DNA of 64,000 bases from Fistulifera solaris (GCA_030295235.1 AP026123.1:1612001-1676000); one strand, 5' to 3'. Shown: positions 10,023 through 21,013, counted from the first letter of the stretch. Made by a program: numbers and translations. Notes: generated by a model from the sequence alone, not told the origin.

Positions 10023-11382
10023 TTAGTAGCTGCACGCATTCGTGTTGCGAGTGGCCTGAACTAGTGCATCTCGAGATTTACACCCCGCCAAACAACCTGC
10101 CGGGAATGTAGGGTCCTCGTTGACTGGAAGCGGAGTTTCCCCAAAACTCCACTGACACTCCTGCGTTACAAAATTGGGCGAGACGGTAAGCGGTAAGCCC
10201 AATTCTTGCTGGAAAAACTCTTGCGCCGGTATCTTGCATTGGTGCAAGCATAGACCCTGCATCCACTTTCCTGTAGGAATTTGCATTTTTCGACAATTAA
10301 GCCGCCAAGCTGCCCGTCTTTACGAAGATTGGGTCGTGATGGCCCCACCAAGAAGCCAAAGAACGTGGGCGTGACAAACGATGTAAGCCATGGCGCGTAA
10401 AACCATGGGCCCAGCTGCTTTCCATCCATGTCTGTCCCGAGTTTCGGAACAAAACCCGACATGAAGATTCGGTAAAATGGAGGTAACACAGGAGTCATTA
10501 AATTGCCCAGAGTGGATTTCACCATCGTATGCTGCGCTTCAGCTGTTCTTGTAGCATGAATTTCTGACCCTGTTCGAGGAGCCCTTGGATGCCCGCCTTC
10601 GTACTCGATACTCCACCCGTGTTCTTCTCCACAAAATTACGAAAGAGCCAAAGAAGAAACTGATCCAGAGCACTTTCCGTGTATACCATATCTTCCAACT
10701 CACAATCGGCTATTAGTGGCTCACCACGGATACTTCTTACTTGAACGAACGCGTCGACATTGTCGCCTTTTACTGCATCTTTGTAAGGTATATCTTGCAC
10801 ATTGGGCAGTTGAATTCTCGGAATGCGACTGGGACTCAAGAAAGATGCTGTCGCTACGTAAGCATTGTAATCGCAACGTAGCAATTTTCCCAATAACTGA
10901 TAGCGCCGAAATTCGAGCACCTTTCGTCGCAACGACAAATTTCGCGACAGGAGTTCCTCTTGGACTTTCAGTTGATCAATATCATCGCACACTTTTAAAA
11001 TAGTATCTACGGTCGCCGATGAGTCCGGTTGTACCAAGGTACCCATCGCAACGCCTATGCACTCTAACACCTCCTCTGCTTCGGCAAATAAGCTTCCCCA
11101 AGCGGACGATGTATAAATTTTGTCGGCCAAGTCGATGGCTGCTGTAGCACTTTCGGCTAGCTCAAGAGCCGCTTTTTCGGATATAGAGGAGGCTGGTGAT
11201 TCCTGCGAGTCATTTCCTTGAATGCTTTCGAATAAAGAAGAAGTACGATACGATGGTGCGATGATACGATAGACAGTCATCGGCGGAAGTGTTTGAAAAC
11301 TCCAAGACGGGTCGGCGAGCAATATTAGCGCCGCTAAGCATGTCGTTGTCATCCGCCATTGACTGCATCTTTGCCGAATCAT
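10023..11382 (-). CDS. DWARF27-like carotenoid isomerase family protein (DUF4033), plastid-targeted
   Basis: D27 proteins isomerise all-trans/9-cis carotenoids in plastids. The C-terminal Cys-rich block is diagnostic: EKCKFLQESGC, then GLCLHQCKIPAQEFF, GLPLTVSPNFVTQECQWSFG and a final AGCLAGC. The N-terminus (MTTTCLAALILLADPSWSF) fits a diatom plastid presequence with an ASAF-like site at W-S-F. The N-terminal half (AALELAESATAAIDLADKIY) is helical and not part of classical plant D27. Three frame segments together make one protein: 11382 to about 10538, about 10538 to 10256, and 10256 to 10023. The first switch is near a TT at 10538 and the second at CCC 10255-10257; both fit one missing base in a homopolymer. 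A pseudogene is possible, but conserved residues continue across both breaks. Divergent from the SDR gene. Confidence 0.82.
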
Positions 11383-11740
11383 CTTTGAATCAGTACAACC
11401 GGCGGGGGGCTTCTATTTCTGTTGTTGTTATTTTTTTGAAATTTTCTTTATACCTTTGCATTGCCTCAAGACATCGTTCTTTGTGTGTCAGAAATGAAGA
11501 CAATAACCGGCACTTTTGTCGCTCCGCTTTGATCTCCTGTGACGTGTTCTTCAAGTTCGCGGACGAACGGATGAATGTCGGACCACATGTCGCACAGAAA
11601 CTAAGAGCATGAGTTGCACTTACGTAATAAAAACGTACCGGTTCTAAATCGCATCGGCGGATCTCCGACGAAAAACGCACGCACAAAAACCATGCAAAAA
11701 CACAAAACAAAAGCGTCATTCATTCCGTCTACAACACAAG
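11383..11740. other. Divergent promoter between D27-like and SDR genes
   Basis: 358 bp without a gene. Contains ACGTACCGGTT near 11633 and no other clear signal. Confidence 0.5.
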
Positions 11741-12741
11741 ATGAAATCCTTCGACTGCTTTCTCTTGACAGTTTTTCTATTCATTAAATCTTTCACTCAC
11801 GCACTCTCATCACCGAACACCACTATGAAGCGGATTTTGGTAACGGGAGGCAACAAGGGTATAGGAAAAGCGATTTGTGAACGCCTTTTACAGGAATGGG
11901 ACAACACGCACGTCATTCTAACCGCACGAAACGCGGAGCGTGGCAAATCCGCCGTGGAGGACATTATCAAGACGCTCAATTGTTCGCCGGAACGGATCGA
12001 ATTTTTGGAAATGGATGTATCATCCGACGAGTCTGTCAAGGCTGCTGGTGCTGCCTTTGAAAAGATGAGTGCAGGGACTGCTCTCGATGGAATCATCAAC
12101 AACGCCGGTGTAAGTAGCAGAACCAAGTATCTCCACATGCCATGCTGTCACAGCCAACTCACTGTTCTTATAGATTGGATGGGGGTATTCGACCGAAGAA
12201 ACGGTGAATACAAATTACTTTGGGGTGCGTCGGGTGAACGACGCATTCGGAAAATTTCTCAAACGACCGGGCGGTCGTATCGTCCATATTGCCAGTGCTT
12301 CCGGTCCCAATTTTGTCGCGGATTTGGCGAAAAACGATCCTTTGCGCAAAATATTGGGTCAACCTTGGACGATCGAGGGTAGCGGAGCGGAACGAGTCGC
12401 ACTTTTGGATCAATTAGCTAAGGAAACGAAAACCAACAATGGCTACGGCGTAGGCAAAGCATTCCTCAATGCATACACTCATGTGTTTGCCCGAATGAAC
12501 CCTGATCTGGTCATCAATAGTTGCACACCAGGATACATTTTGACAGACATTACGAAAGGAATGGGTGCGTCGAATCCCTCCTTCCAAGGGGGCCGTCCCT
12601 CCGTGCTGGTTAATGATGGATGAAAGTATTGCCGAAGAGCCGACCGGTCGGTACTATGGTAGCGATTGCGTGCGATCACCTCTCGATGTTTACCGAGGAC
12701 CAGGAGACGCTCCCTATATCAATGATGAAGATGCGAAGTAG
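11741..12741 (+). CDS. Short-chain dehydrogenase/reductase, carbonyl reductase type
   Basis: NAD(P)H-dependent carbonyl reductase (CBR1-like). The N-terminal MKSFDCFLLTVFLFIKSF is signal-like; a shorter start at MKRILV (11824) would give a soluble enzyme. Rossmann motif VTGGNKGIGKAI, NNAG, and catalytic YGVGK (YxxxK) are present. The intron at 12110-12173 (GTAAGT...TTATAG) joins DGIINNAG to IGWGYSTEETVNTNYFGVRR. Near 12575-12590 the frame must shift by one: after ITKGMGASNP the protein resumes as PSKGAVPPCWLMMDES and ends EPTGRYYGSD...YINDEDAK at 12741. That tail is the normal SDR C-terminus, so the gene is probably whole and the shift an error. Substrate unknown. Tail to tail with the bestrophin gene. 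Confidence 0.88.
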
Positions 12742-12802
12742 TGAAATTGAAAAAGTACGTCTATTATGCGATATCAAGCGAATATTAAGGAACCCTCTCG
12801 AC

Positions 12803-14671
12803 CTATTGGTATGGCTGGGTGCTGTTTTCTGATGCTGCTCCAGTGGTGATCGTCTCGATGGCTTCCATGATCTCCTTCAAATCTTCTCCGTTTACATCAG
12901 TTCCATTGACATCGGTCTGATTCGTCATTGTCTCAATCTCATCCACTATTTCTCCCTCTCGTTCGACCAACTCATCCAACTCCTCTACTTTTTCTTCCAA
13001 GTCAAACGCCGTAGCACGTAATCGCTCGTCTGCCAATACATCGCGGCGGATTGTATCACACAGAATAGATAATCGAAGAGACCCCTGAAAGGGATCTTCA
13101 ATCGCGTACCCGATTTCGTAAACACCTGTATGGATGATCAAGCCTCATGAGCAAACAGCATCTTTTTCCTTGCCGTACAATCAACACTTACCGAAAAGTA
13201 ACCAAGACATGACGAATAATACAGGACCTGTAAACAGTCGTAGATCTTTGACAACAGCAAAAGGAAACGAGAAAAGCCAAATGGTCAGCGCCCGTAATGT
13301 ATGGCGGGCGTAGTTCAGGGAACCACGGTTTGGTGAATGCGTTCTGCTCCGCCTATACACGCGGACAGCTTATTTGTGATTGCAATGAGAGCCAGACGCT
13401 CACGCGCAGAAAACTTAGGACCATCCGGAACGTCTCGAAGCTCCCTGGCCATGCGGTCGCAAACCTTGAATGATGAAAGGAGGCGAAGTGAGCGAACGTG
13501 CAACAGTTGTTTTATTTCACAACCTGTCGGGTTTAACTTACCCACAAAGGACGATTCTGAGCTTTAGCGCAATATTCTAACGCCTCGCCCGGTAATAATC
13601 TCCAAGGCAGTGTACGCTTGTCCACCCAATAGAGAGGGCGCGTTTTGCGGCGACTCTGTCCTAACTCTTCTTCATTTTTTGCTACGATTGCAGCTTCCGG
13701 GTCGGTATCTCGTGGTCCATTGTCTTGATACAACAGGATCGTATTCTCAGGATCACGTTCATACTCCTCGTCGTCCAATCTGCGCATTACCAAGTTCGGT
13801 CGAATCCTATGGCGCAGGAGGTATGGGAAAGCAGCGAGGAGTCGTTGAATTCTTCTGCGTTTATCGATCCCAATTTCATTTTCATAAAGCATGCACATTC
13901 GATAAAGATCCCGTGCATTGTTGATGATTGTTTCCCATATTTTGCGGCCTTCGGCAAAACGTTGATAAGCGGAATTCGTTCGAAAAACCAGCAATAATCC
14001 CAAGGCACTCATTGTAAGCGAATGGGGAGCAGCAGGAAAGTACATGTGAGATGCAGCTTCAGCGCTCTTTCGTAGCAATTTTTCATGAAGAATGGCAAGA
14101 AAAGTTCCCCAAGATGTTACTACCAATACCGGGCTCATGATATCTCGAAGAATTGCGGAATTTAATAACGTGATTGTGTTATGAAACCAATCACGGCTCG
14201 AGTATCTGGATTAATTGTCAAATGGGTTGTGAAGTCAAGACCGTTCGAACTTAGCATACGTAAAAAAAACAGTTGTACGCACCTATCGCTTCGCGGAACA
14301 CCTCCCAACTCTTCTGCTTCTCTCATGATAACTTTGTTAGTTCCCCGTAACCGCTTTCCTCCTGACAGCCATCCGAGCCAAAGTCCTACCCCCGAATTGT
14401 TTTCGTCGTCGTCCACATTCTCATCGTCTTCGTCCTCTTTTGTTCGAAACATCGGAAGAATACTGGAACATGGAATTAACCCAGAAAGCGCTAATATCTC
14501 TGTGCTTTCATTCCTTAGTTTCGATTTCTTGGGGTAATTTAGAGTCGGTTGTATAGGCACAAATGCCGAAGTCGTTGCCAACACGGTAGATACAGTCAGT
14601 AATCGTAGAAGAGAAAGATCCGTTCGCCGCCGATGGGATGCTGATTTGTTCTGCATTGTGAACGCGAACAT
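12803..14671 (-). CDS. Bestrophin-family anion channel, plastid-targeted
   Basis: Bestrophin-like channels in algal thylakoids conduct chloride or bicarbonate; in diatoms they are candidates for pyrenoid carbon supply. The N-terminus (LLRLLTVSTVLATTSAFVPI) has a signal peptide with the diatom plastid motif S-A-F. Four exons: 14283-14671, 13542-14205, 13193-13464 and 12803-13125, with introns of about 77, 77 and 67 nt. Membrane and family segments: MSPVLVVTSWGTFLAILHEK, GLLLVFRTNSAYQRFAEGRK (typical RTNxAYxRFxEGR), and IPLNYARH-like VPLNYARHTLRALTIW. A frame break at GGG 13318-13320 stops the frame right after HQTVVP; adding one base restores LNYARHT. The C-terminus is acidic (VEELDELVEREGEI) and ends in NST-rich sequence. 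Family call is strong, ion selectivity is not shown. Confidence 0.9.
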
Positions 14672-15385
14672 TTTGCGCCCAGTAAATACAGATTACAAGA
14701 CGAAGAATTAAGTAGCTGTGGCTCACGAGGAAGTGAATTGCCGAATGAATAGGTGAATAAGAAAGAGAATGGGCTCCATGCAACCATCGTAAAAACGCGA
14801 AGAAAAAATTCGAACCACAAGCCGGCACGAGGCACCGCAACAGAGCGCGCGCCGTGCACGGCGAACAGTATTCCGTTGAGTAAGTAGGAGTATTTCTTTT
14901 AATAAAAACAATACCGGTTTATTTTCAACGGAATTCACAACTGATTTCCGCGGTCTAGGGGCTGGACTGCCAAGATTGGATCATTTTGTCGTCCGTGTCA
15001 TCGACGCGACGGACGAGGAACGAGGCAAAAACGAAATGAACGTGACAAAGTTTCATCATTCAAGGCTTCTTCGATGAGCAGTCAACCATGGACATGGAGA
15101 AAGACTAGAGCCGTTAGTTTTCTCACGCTTAAAGCGGAACCCATAACCTCAATATAGAGATAACAATTAGGCCGTCGCGACGATGAATGAAAAGCCCGAG
15201 GATCGAACGGAAAGTCGACGACGGCAATCACACGGAATGCCAAAGGTTCATGAGATGTCAGCGCAACTCTTTTCTTCAACAATGGAGACCAAAAGACAAT
15301 TAGAAAGAGATATCAATGAGATAAGATCAGCCTCTACGGACTACGTGTCGATTTCTCATGTTGCGGCGATCACCAAAAAGTTAAG
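14672..15385. other. Divergent promoter gap with upstream reading frame
   Basis: About 700 bp between bestrophin and FAN1. A frame from 15183 (MNEKPEDRTESRRRQSHG, TKRQLERDINEIRSAS) runs into the FAN1 start in another phase. It may be an upstream ORF or a misframed FAN1 N-terminus. Confidence 0.4.
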
Positions 15386-18300
15386 ATGTCACGGGATGAT
15401 TCGGGCAAACTTGCCTCCGTTAACCCGGCCGCCGCGATCGGCGACAGTGACAGCGATAGCGATGTTGAATTTCTTTTCACTCTTCCATCTGAGCCAAATG
15501 AGTCAGAAAGTACGAGTAAGCCCGTGGAAACACAACAATTCGACCAGGAGGCGAGCCGTGCATCGAGAGATACAACCGAGTACACCAATTCCGTGCCGTC
15601 ATACACACACGCATCATCAGCTTACGTACAAAACTTGGCGGAAATATGCTACACCATAATGCATGATGCTAGATGGCGCACAATGGAAAACGATACATTA
15701 TTTCGATGGGAACAGGGCGACGACCTCAGTATTGTCAAAGAACTCTCGAGGTATTACGAGGGAACTGTGAAGACCGGATGTGGACTTTGTCGATGTAGAG
15801 AAAGGGGCGAAACAGCCTTTGAGTCTCATAAAGCCATAAAGCAAAGCGAAACATGGCCCGATCCTGACGAGGCCAGGGCCATTCATCTCTATTGTCGCTT
15901 GTACTACAGAAAAGGTCCGTGGTTTCGGATCGATGACATTTACAAAAGATACTATGCACACGGAGCTAAGCGTGCGACTGGCGATATCGACCGATCAACT
16001 GATGCGGAGACGAAAGAAAATACACAACAAGGAGGTCCAGCAGAGCAGCAGAATTTACAACACGACAGAAAGAATTCAAATTTACCTGGTGTCGACTCTT
16101 TTCAACAGCATCAATTGGACGGAAGTAAGAATGGAATAGACTTACTCATTGGTGATCTGTGTTGGCTAGTTGCGGCTGGTTATATTCGTGGGTTTGAGAG
16201 TGAAGAAGAGTGCGGAAAAACTGTTGGGCGATTTTTGCTGAGAAGCGACGAGAGGACGGTTGTTCTTTCCAAGTTAGGAGCCAAAACGAAGACCAAGGGA
16301 GCGCGATCATCTAGCGCTTGTACCGCTAATGAAATATGGACGCAGATGCAGCAGCAAAAGAGCTTATGGTCTCATTTTCAGCCAAGGAATGCAAAACAAT
16401 CCTCCTTGTTACCAGTGAGGAAGCATGTGGATGAGATTATATATCAGCAAGTGACGAAATGCGTGATGCAGTCACATAGCATAGCTGAGCATACGCGAAC
16501 TTTGACGCTCCGAACCTTTGGAGACGACGTGCTGAAGCATGTACGAGAAGTTTTTCGAAGATCTAGCCGAGAGGCTCGAATCGAACAAATGAGTGGTTTA
16601 ACCTGCATTCGGCTGAGAGAAGCGCCTTTGAAGACGTTGAAGAGGATAGTCAGACTTTATCTCTGTGCTTCAGAGGGCCCCGGTCAGATGCGAGGGGATG
16701 GCAGCAACGGATGGTATAGTATTGATGCCAGAGGCTCTTTACCTGATCTCCCACTGACTCCGTCGATTGATGCGAACTGGCATCGCATAAACTACCCAGG
16801 TTTAATGGTGCGATTCGGTCGAGCTTCTTCATTGTTCTCGAAAGCTTTTCAATCCATAAGCACAGAACTCTGCAGCGACCACAAAAAAGACGAAGAAGTC
16901 TCTTCTATAAGGATTTTCGGCTCCGCGGATGCATTTCAAATTTGGGAAACTACAGCAGAACTCCGTGCAAATGTCGATTACCTTATCGAATTGAACGAAA
17001 TAATACGTTACAATAAACGAAAAATAGATCGCGGCGATAAGACTTCACTGTCGCTGCCCTCGCTCACCGATACAGACGTTGACTTTATCGGAATCTCGGA
17101 CAAAAACGTTCGTAGAAACGTTGTTTTTAGATTTTTGAGAGCTTGTCGAGTTTCGGATCAGAGGGCCGAAGATACGCTTATCAGAATTGAAGAGGATTTA
17201 AACGGAAGTCTTCCTTCGGTGAAGCTTTGTTGCGAGAGGGTCTTACATACTATTGGGGTGACCTGCTTGCATCTTCTTTGTTTACGGCATGCATCAATTG
17301 CGACAGCTGATGTATATCGGATCACTCAGCGTCCATGGCTACGGCATCTGACTTGGGAAAGCTGCATGGCTTCCCTACTTTGGGACATTCACCCCTATTT
17401 TGAGAGGAATAACTGTTATCGACTTGCTTTGTTGTCTCTTCAGATGCTTGTTTTTGGAAAAATTGATGACAAGCTGTCATTAGTCTATCCTGAAGCCCCA
17501 TCGCCACTGGCACCACATCTTATATCACGCCGCGCAAGAGGAAAAGCATTCGACAGGATCGTAATAGATTTCACTCATTATACACGGAAGGCCACCAGCG
17601 TGAAAGATGAGAACGAAATTCCTCAAAAAGAAACATTGTCGCTGTTGTCGAGAAAAGTCACGTGTTTTACAAATGCTGTGATCCGGGACGCTTTATCGTC
17701 TTCCTCAATTTCTTTTGGATCAATTAGGATCCTTGCAAAGCGTCTTCGCTGTCCGCTGTCAGAAACAGTTGCCCGTTCAATTCCCATGGAAGCCAGTGAG
17801 CTTGGTCTTCGTCTAGATAATGACGACATTGAAGATTCCTCGAAGAAATGCTACAGAGACTGGTCACCACTAACAGACCGATCGGTAGCAAACGCCATCC
17901 TATCTGATCAGTCAATCCCAGGACGATGCTCTTTTGTAGGACATGAAGACGGCGGAGTCCTAAGTCAAGCTGTTTCCTCGATGAATGTTGAAGAGCTTGC
18001 TATTGAATCTTACCGGAGTGGTCGGTTACCAGTACAGTCAGACGACGCTGCAATTACCGGCGGAGGATTCCACGGTTGGCATGATGAAGGAGGTCGAGTT
18101 CGAGCATTATTTCGAATTCTATGCTCCAAGAATGTACTGCGCATGAATTGGGGCGAATCTTTTGTTATGACGAGTTCAAACTTCGACCATTATACTGTTC
18201 ACCTTTCTCCGTATCAAGGGGCGCCGTTCGATTTGCACGTTGGTCATGGAAAGCAAACAAATGCTACAAGCTTCTATTCTCGAAGGAAGAAAGAAATTGA

Positions 18301-19036
18301 CCAGTTTCTTAGTATGTTGCAGACGCTTACTTGCCAAGAGGTTGCTGACCTCGTTTATGACGAAGTGAAGGCGCATCTGGATTGGTCTATACAACATAAG
18401 ACGAACGATCCACAACTCATCAGAGATCTCTTGCAACTAAGAACTCTCTCGGCTCTTGCTGCTGGTCTCGGCGGTATGCAACTTGCTGCAATCTTTCGCT
18501 GCTTGTTCTTCGATTATCGCTATTATAGCGGAGGCTTGCCCGATCTGCTACTCTTCAGAGCGGCTTACGAAGATTCCAAGAGCCTTGAGCTGGTTGAATT
18601 GAGTGAATGGATTGGTGAAGAGTTTTCGAAGGACCGACAGGCAACAATCGCTGAAAAGATAGGAGCGAGCTTCCTTCTAGACCGCGATGATGAATTTCTA
18701 GGCTGCAGCAAAACAGGGGACTCCGCAGGACAAGGCATTCAGTCAACTCGACAAGGGAGAGGAAATTCGGAGAAGCTTGACTCGATTGATCCATTGCGGA
18801 TGTCATCATCAAAAGATATGCTTCCGGAAAGACTTATTCTCTCGCACAATAGTCGGAAAGTAAAAATTGACTGCATGATGGTAGAAGTAAAGAGCGCCAA
18901 TGATCGCCTTGATCCCCGGCAAGAAGATTGGTTGAATATTCTCGACCGTCACGGCAAGGCAAGAGTTTGTAAATTCGAGAAGTCCTCGAAAGCCAAGAAG
19001 ACAGAGGATAATGGTGATTCTAGATGCGAGGAATAG
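15386..19036 (+). CDS. FAN1: FAN1 structure-specific nuclease (VRR-NUC), interstrand-crosslink repair
   Basis: 1216 aa, single uninterrupted exon. The C-terminal VRR-NUC nuclease is clear: SGGLPDLLLFRAAY supplies the catalytic PD, and MMVEVKSANDRLDPRQEDWL the ExK plus N-D-R-L signature, followed by ARVCKF. The region around residues 95-290 matches the FAN1 core (YYEGTVKTG, ARAIHLYCRLYYRKGPWFR, LIGDLCWLVAAGYI), and the middle holds the TPR-like helices. FAN1 cleaves 5' flaps and branched DNA in the nucleus. No UBZ zinc finger is visible at the N-terminus, which begins with an acidic DSDSDSDVEF stretch. The last 17 bp overlap the 3' end of the convergent dioxygenase gene. Size is near the usual 1000 aa or slightly longer. 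Confidence 0.95.
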   Translation: MSRDDSGKLASVNPAAAIGDSDSDSDVEFLFTLPSEPNESESTSKPVETQQFDQEASRASRDTTEYTNSVPSYTHASSAYVQNLAEICYTIMHDARWRTMENDTLFRWEQGDDLSIVKELSRYYEGTVKTGCGLCRCRERGETAFESHKAIKQSETWPDPDEARAIHLYCRLYYRKGPWFRIDDIYKRYYAHGAKRATGDIDRSTDAETKENTQQGGPAEQQNLQHDRKNSNLPGVDSFQQHQLDGSKNGIDLLIGDLCWLVAAGYIRGFESEEECGKTVGRFLLRSDERTVVLSKLGAKTKTKGARSSSACTANEIWTQMQQQKSLWSHFQPRNAKQSSLLPVRKHVDEIIYQQVTKCVMQSHSIAEHTRTLTLRTFGDDVLKHVREVFRRSSREARIEQMSGLTCIRLREAPLKTLKRIVRLYLCASEGPGQMRGDGSNGWYSIDARGSLPDLPLTPSIDANWHRINYPGLMVRFGRASSLFSKAFQSISTELCSDHKKDEEVSSIRIFGSADAFQIWETTAELRANVDYLIELNEIIRYNKRKIDRGDKTSLSLPSLTDTDVDFIGISDKNVRRNVVFRFLRACRVSDQRAEDTLIRIEEDLNGSLPSVKLCCERVLHTIGVTCLHLLCLRHASIATADVYRITQRPWLRHLTWESCMASLLWDIHPYFERNNCYRLALLSLQMLVFGKIDDKLSLVYPEAPSPLAPHLISRRARGKAFDRIVIDFTHYTRKATSVKDENEIPQKETLSLLSRKVTCFTNAVIRDALSSSSISFGSIRILAKRLRCPLSETVARSIPMEASELGLRLDNDDIEDSSKKCYRDWSPLTDRSVANAILSDQSIPGRCSFVGHEDGGVLSQAVSSMNVEELAIESYRSGRLPVQSDDAAITGGGFHGWHDEGGRVRALFRILCSKNVLRMNWGESFVMTSSNFDHYTVHLSPYQGAPFDLHVGHGKQTNATSFYSRRKKEIDQFLSMLQTLTCQEVADLVYDEVKAHLDWSIQHKTNDPQLIRDLLQLRTLSALAAGLGGMQLAAIFRCLFFDYRYYSGGLPDLLLFRAAYEDSKSLELVELSEWIGEEFSKDRQATIAEKIGASFLLDRDDEFLGCSKTGDSAGQGIQSTRQGRGNSEKLDSIDPLRMSSSKDMLPERLILSHNSRKVKIDCMMVEVKSANDRLDPRQEDWLNILDRHGKARVCKFEKSSKAKKTEDNGDSRCEE

Positions 19037-20222
19037 TAGACAATGCGTCAAGCTCCGCTTTTTCGTCAGAATCGCAGTTCTGGGATAACCCAACCCGCTG
19101 TCTCCATTCGCTACGTAGCTTGCGCATTCGTTCGTAATACGCCGCATGGAACATGCCGTCCGAGGCTGCATTGTAGGTGAGAAAAACGGCTCGTCTCGGA
19201 AAAGGAGACGAATTCGCAGACGATCGATGGGGCAACCAGCCGTTGAAGATTGCAATCGTCCCTCCAGGACACTCGAGGTCCTCAAAATTAAGCGTTTCAG
19301 CTATTTCAAGGGGAATAGCACCGGCTCTACCACTGGCATCCGGACTACCGTTTTCTTCGGGAAGAATAACTGCGCAAGCATTTTCTTCGCTCCACTCGCC
19401 TTTCGCTAATCGCAAACATCCATTGGAGGATGTCATGTTGTCGATAGCAACCATGACTGTAACAAAGTCTTTGGGGCCATTGTCACCAAGAGCAATTCGC
19501 AAGGAAGGATTGTCAAGATGCGGCGCGAATCCGCTTCCACCTGGAGGTTTTAGATTTAGCTTTTCCTTGTACAAAACTTGTGGCATCCCGAGAGCAGCAG
19601 AAACACATCTTCGCAAATAGTTATTGCAAAGAATATCCCAGTCCTTTTGTGAATCAACAAAGTTCTCTAATCTTGTCAACTTCCGCCGCTCTTCAATGAT
19701 GGATTCTCCACTCGACTTATCATTCGTCAAGACTTGAATTGTTTCATATGTTTTGTCCATCACCCTGCTATCCGAAGACCAAACTAATTCTTCCGTCAAT
19801 TTCCTCATGATAAAAGCTGGGATAGACAACTCGGGGGGAAATACGCACACCGACGTAATCTTGTACTGTTCTTTTAAGTCGTATGTATCCACAATTTGTT
19901 GTATAAAGTCATCCGATATATCCCCAAGAGCTTCTACGCTCTCCTTCGACGGAAGCTCTCCATCGTCACCACAACTGCTGTCGTCCTTGACGTCGAGGGA
20001 AGTGATGCCTAACAATTCACGGAGTGCCTCGTCAGCACTTGCCATGGTCTCCTCGTCACTGATGTATTCTAGTAGGGCATGGCTTTCCTTCATTTTTAAG
20101 CCCCAACGTTTGCAAGCGTCAGGATTGCGTTCGATATTTGTCTCAATTGTTTCCTTTCTGTCGACATTCAATCCGCAAATGTCGTCGCGATTCGATTTTT
20201 GCGGACGAGACGAACTCAGCAA
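19020..20222 (-). CDS. PhyH-type Fe(II)/2-oxoglutarate dioxygenase
   Basis: 400 residues of open frame. The dioxygenase core is in the second half: LNLKPPGGSGFAPHLDNPS with the H-x-D iron ligands, and NGWLPHRSSANSSPFPRRAV with the distal His and the 2-oxoglutarate-binding Arg, then FLTYNAASDG. This resembles PhyH proteins acting on small polar substrates, but the substrate is unknown. The 5' end is unclear because the long frame lacks an ATG at 20222. A plausible beginning is ATG 20364 with a small intron at 20298-20344, then a hydrophobic segment (KNLYIIVYAATLII) joined after a frame break at AAA 20221-20223. That would give a membrane anchor. Its end overlaps the FAN1 3' end; its upstream side faces the UEV gene. 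Confidence 0.85.
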   Translation of the reverse strand: MLSSSRPQKSNRDDICGLNVDRKETIETNIERNPDACKRWGLKMKESHALLEYISDEETMASADEALRELLGITSLDVKDDSSCGDDGELPSKESVEALGDISDDFIQQIVDTYDLKEQYKITSVCVFPPELSIPAFIMRKLTEELVWSSDSRVMDKTYETIQVLTNDKSSGESIIEERRKLTRLENFVDSQKDWDILCNNYLRRCVSAALGMPQVLYKEKLNLKPPGGSGFAPHLDNPSLRIALGDNGPKDFVTVMVAIDNMTSSNGCLRLAKGEWSEENACAVILPEENGSPDASGRAGAIPLEIAETLNFEDLECPGGTIAIFNGWLPHRSSANSSPFPRRAVFLTYNAASDGMFHAAYYERMRKLRSEWRQRVGLSQNCDSDEKAELDALSTIPRI

Positions 20223-20453
20223 ATGATGAGTGTCGCTGCGTAAACTATTATGTATAGATTCTTGTGTATCAAGAACCAGACGGGTGAAAAGCTAATTCTG
20301 TAAAACCTGTTCAGTGCTTCTGTATAGAGTATGAAGTAGATTACCTTTTCGGAGCGTCTCGCATGATGACCGCTTGATTGAAAAACGCTGTTGATCGCAA
20401 AATAAGCGCCACAGCCCCGCCCACAATCACTACCATAATAAACCTTTGGCATC

Positions 20454-21013
20454 ATGAAGAAGACTCCCGCCGGTGAAGTAGTTATCGTTCCTCGTAACTT
20501 CAAACTACTCGAGGAGTTAGAGAAGAGCGAGAAAGGCCATGGCGACATGTCAATCTCATTCGGGTTGGCCAAGTCCGACGATACTTTTCTCACGGAATGG
20601 AACGGTGGAATCCTCGGTCCTCTTGGGGTGAGTAAGTTGGCGCACAGAATAATGCTGTTGTTTTCTTGTTTGAAAGAAAAGCTCTAACAAATTTATTGCT
20701 ATGTTAATCCGCGGTGTGGCTATTTTACCGATTATCTTTTTGACAGACAACTTTTGTGGATCGATTCTACGAACTCCGAATTCATTGCCCCGAGGATTAC
20801 CCCGCCGTTCCGCCCAATGTACGTTTCGTGACAAAAATTAATATGAATTGTGTCGATAGCAAGACGGGTGTTGTTAGCCCCAGCAAATTGCCAGCCATCA
20901 AGAACTGGAACCGAAACATGGGTATTGAGCAGGTTTTGCAGTCTCTTCGCATGGAAATGTGCAGCGACGCGAACCGAAGGTTGCGACAGCCGGCAGAAGG
21001 TGGAACGTTTTAG
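20454..21013 (+). CDS. Ubiquitin-conjugating enzyme variant (UEV/Mms2)
   Basis: 146 aa in two exons, 20454-20627 and 20747-21013; intron GTGAGT...GACAG at 20628-20746. Begins VVIVPRNFKLLEELEKSEKG and contains LRIHCPEDYPAVPPNVRF, INMNCV, and QPAEGGTF near the end, closely following Mms2/Uev1. There is no catalytic cysteine in the E2 active-site region, as expected for a UEV. Mms2 pairs with Ubc13 to build K63-linked ubiquitin chains in post-replication DNA repair. Full length, no frame break. Head to head with the dioxygenase and tail to tail (57 bp) with the NSRP1-like gene. Confidence 0.95.
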
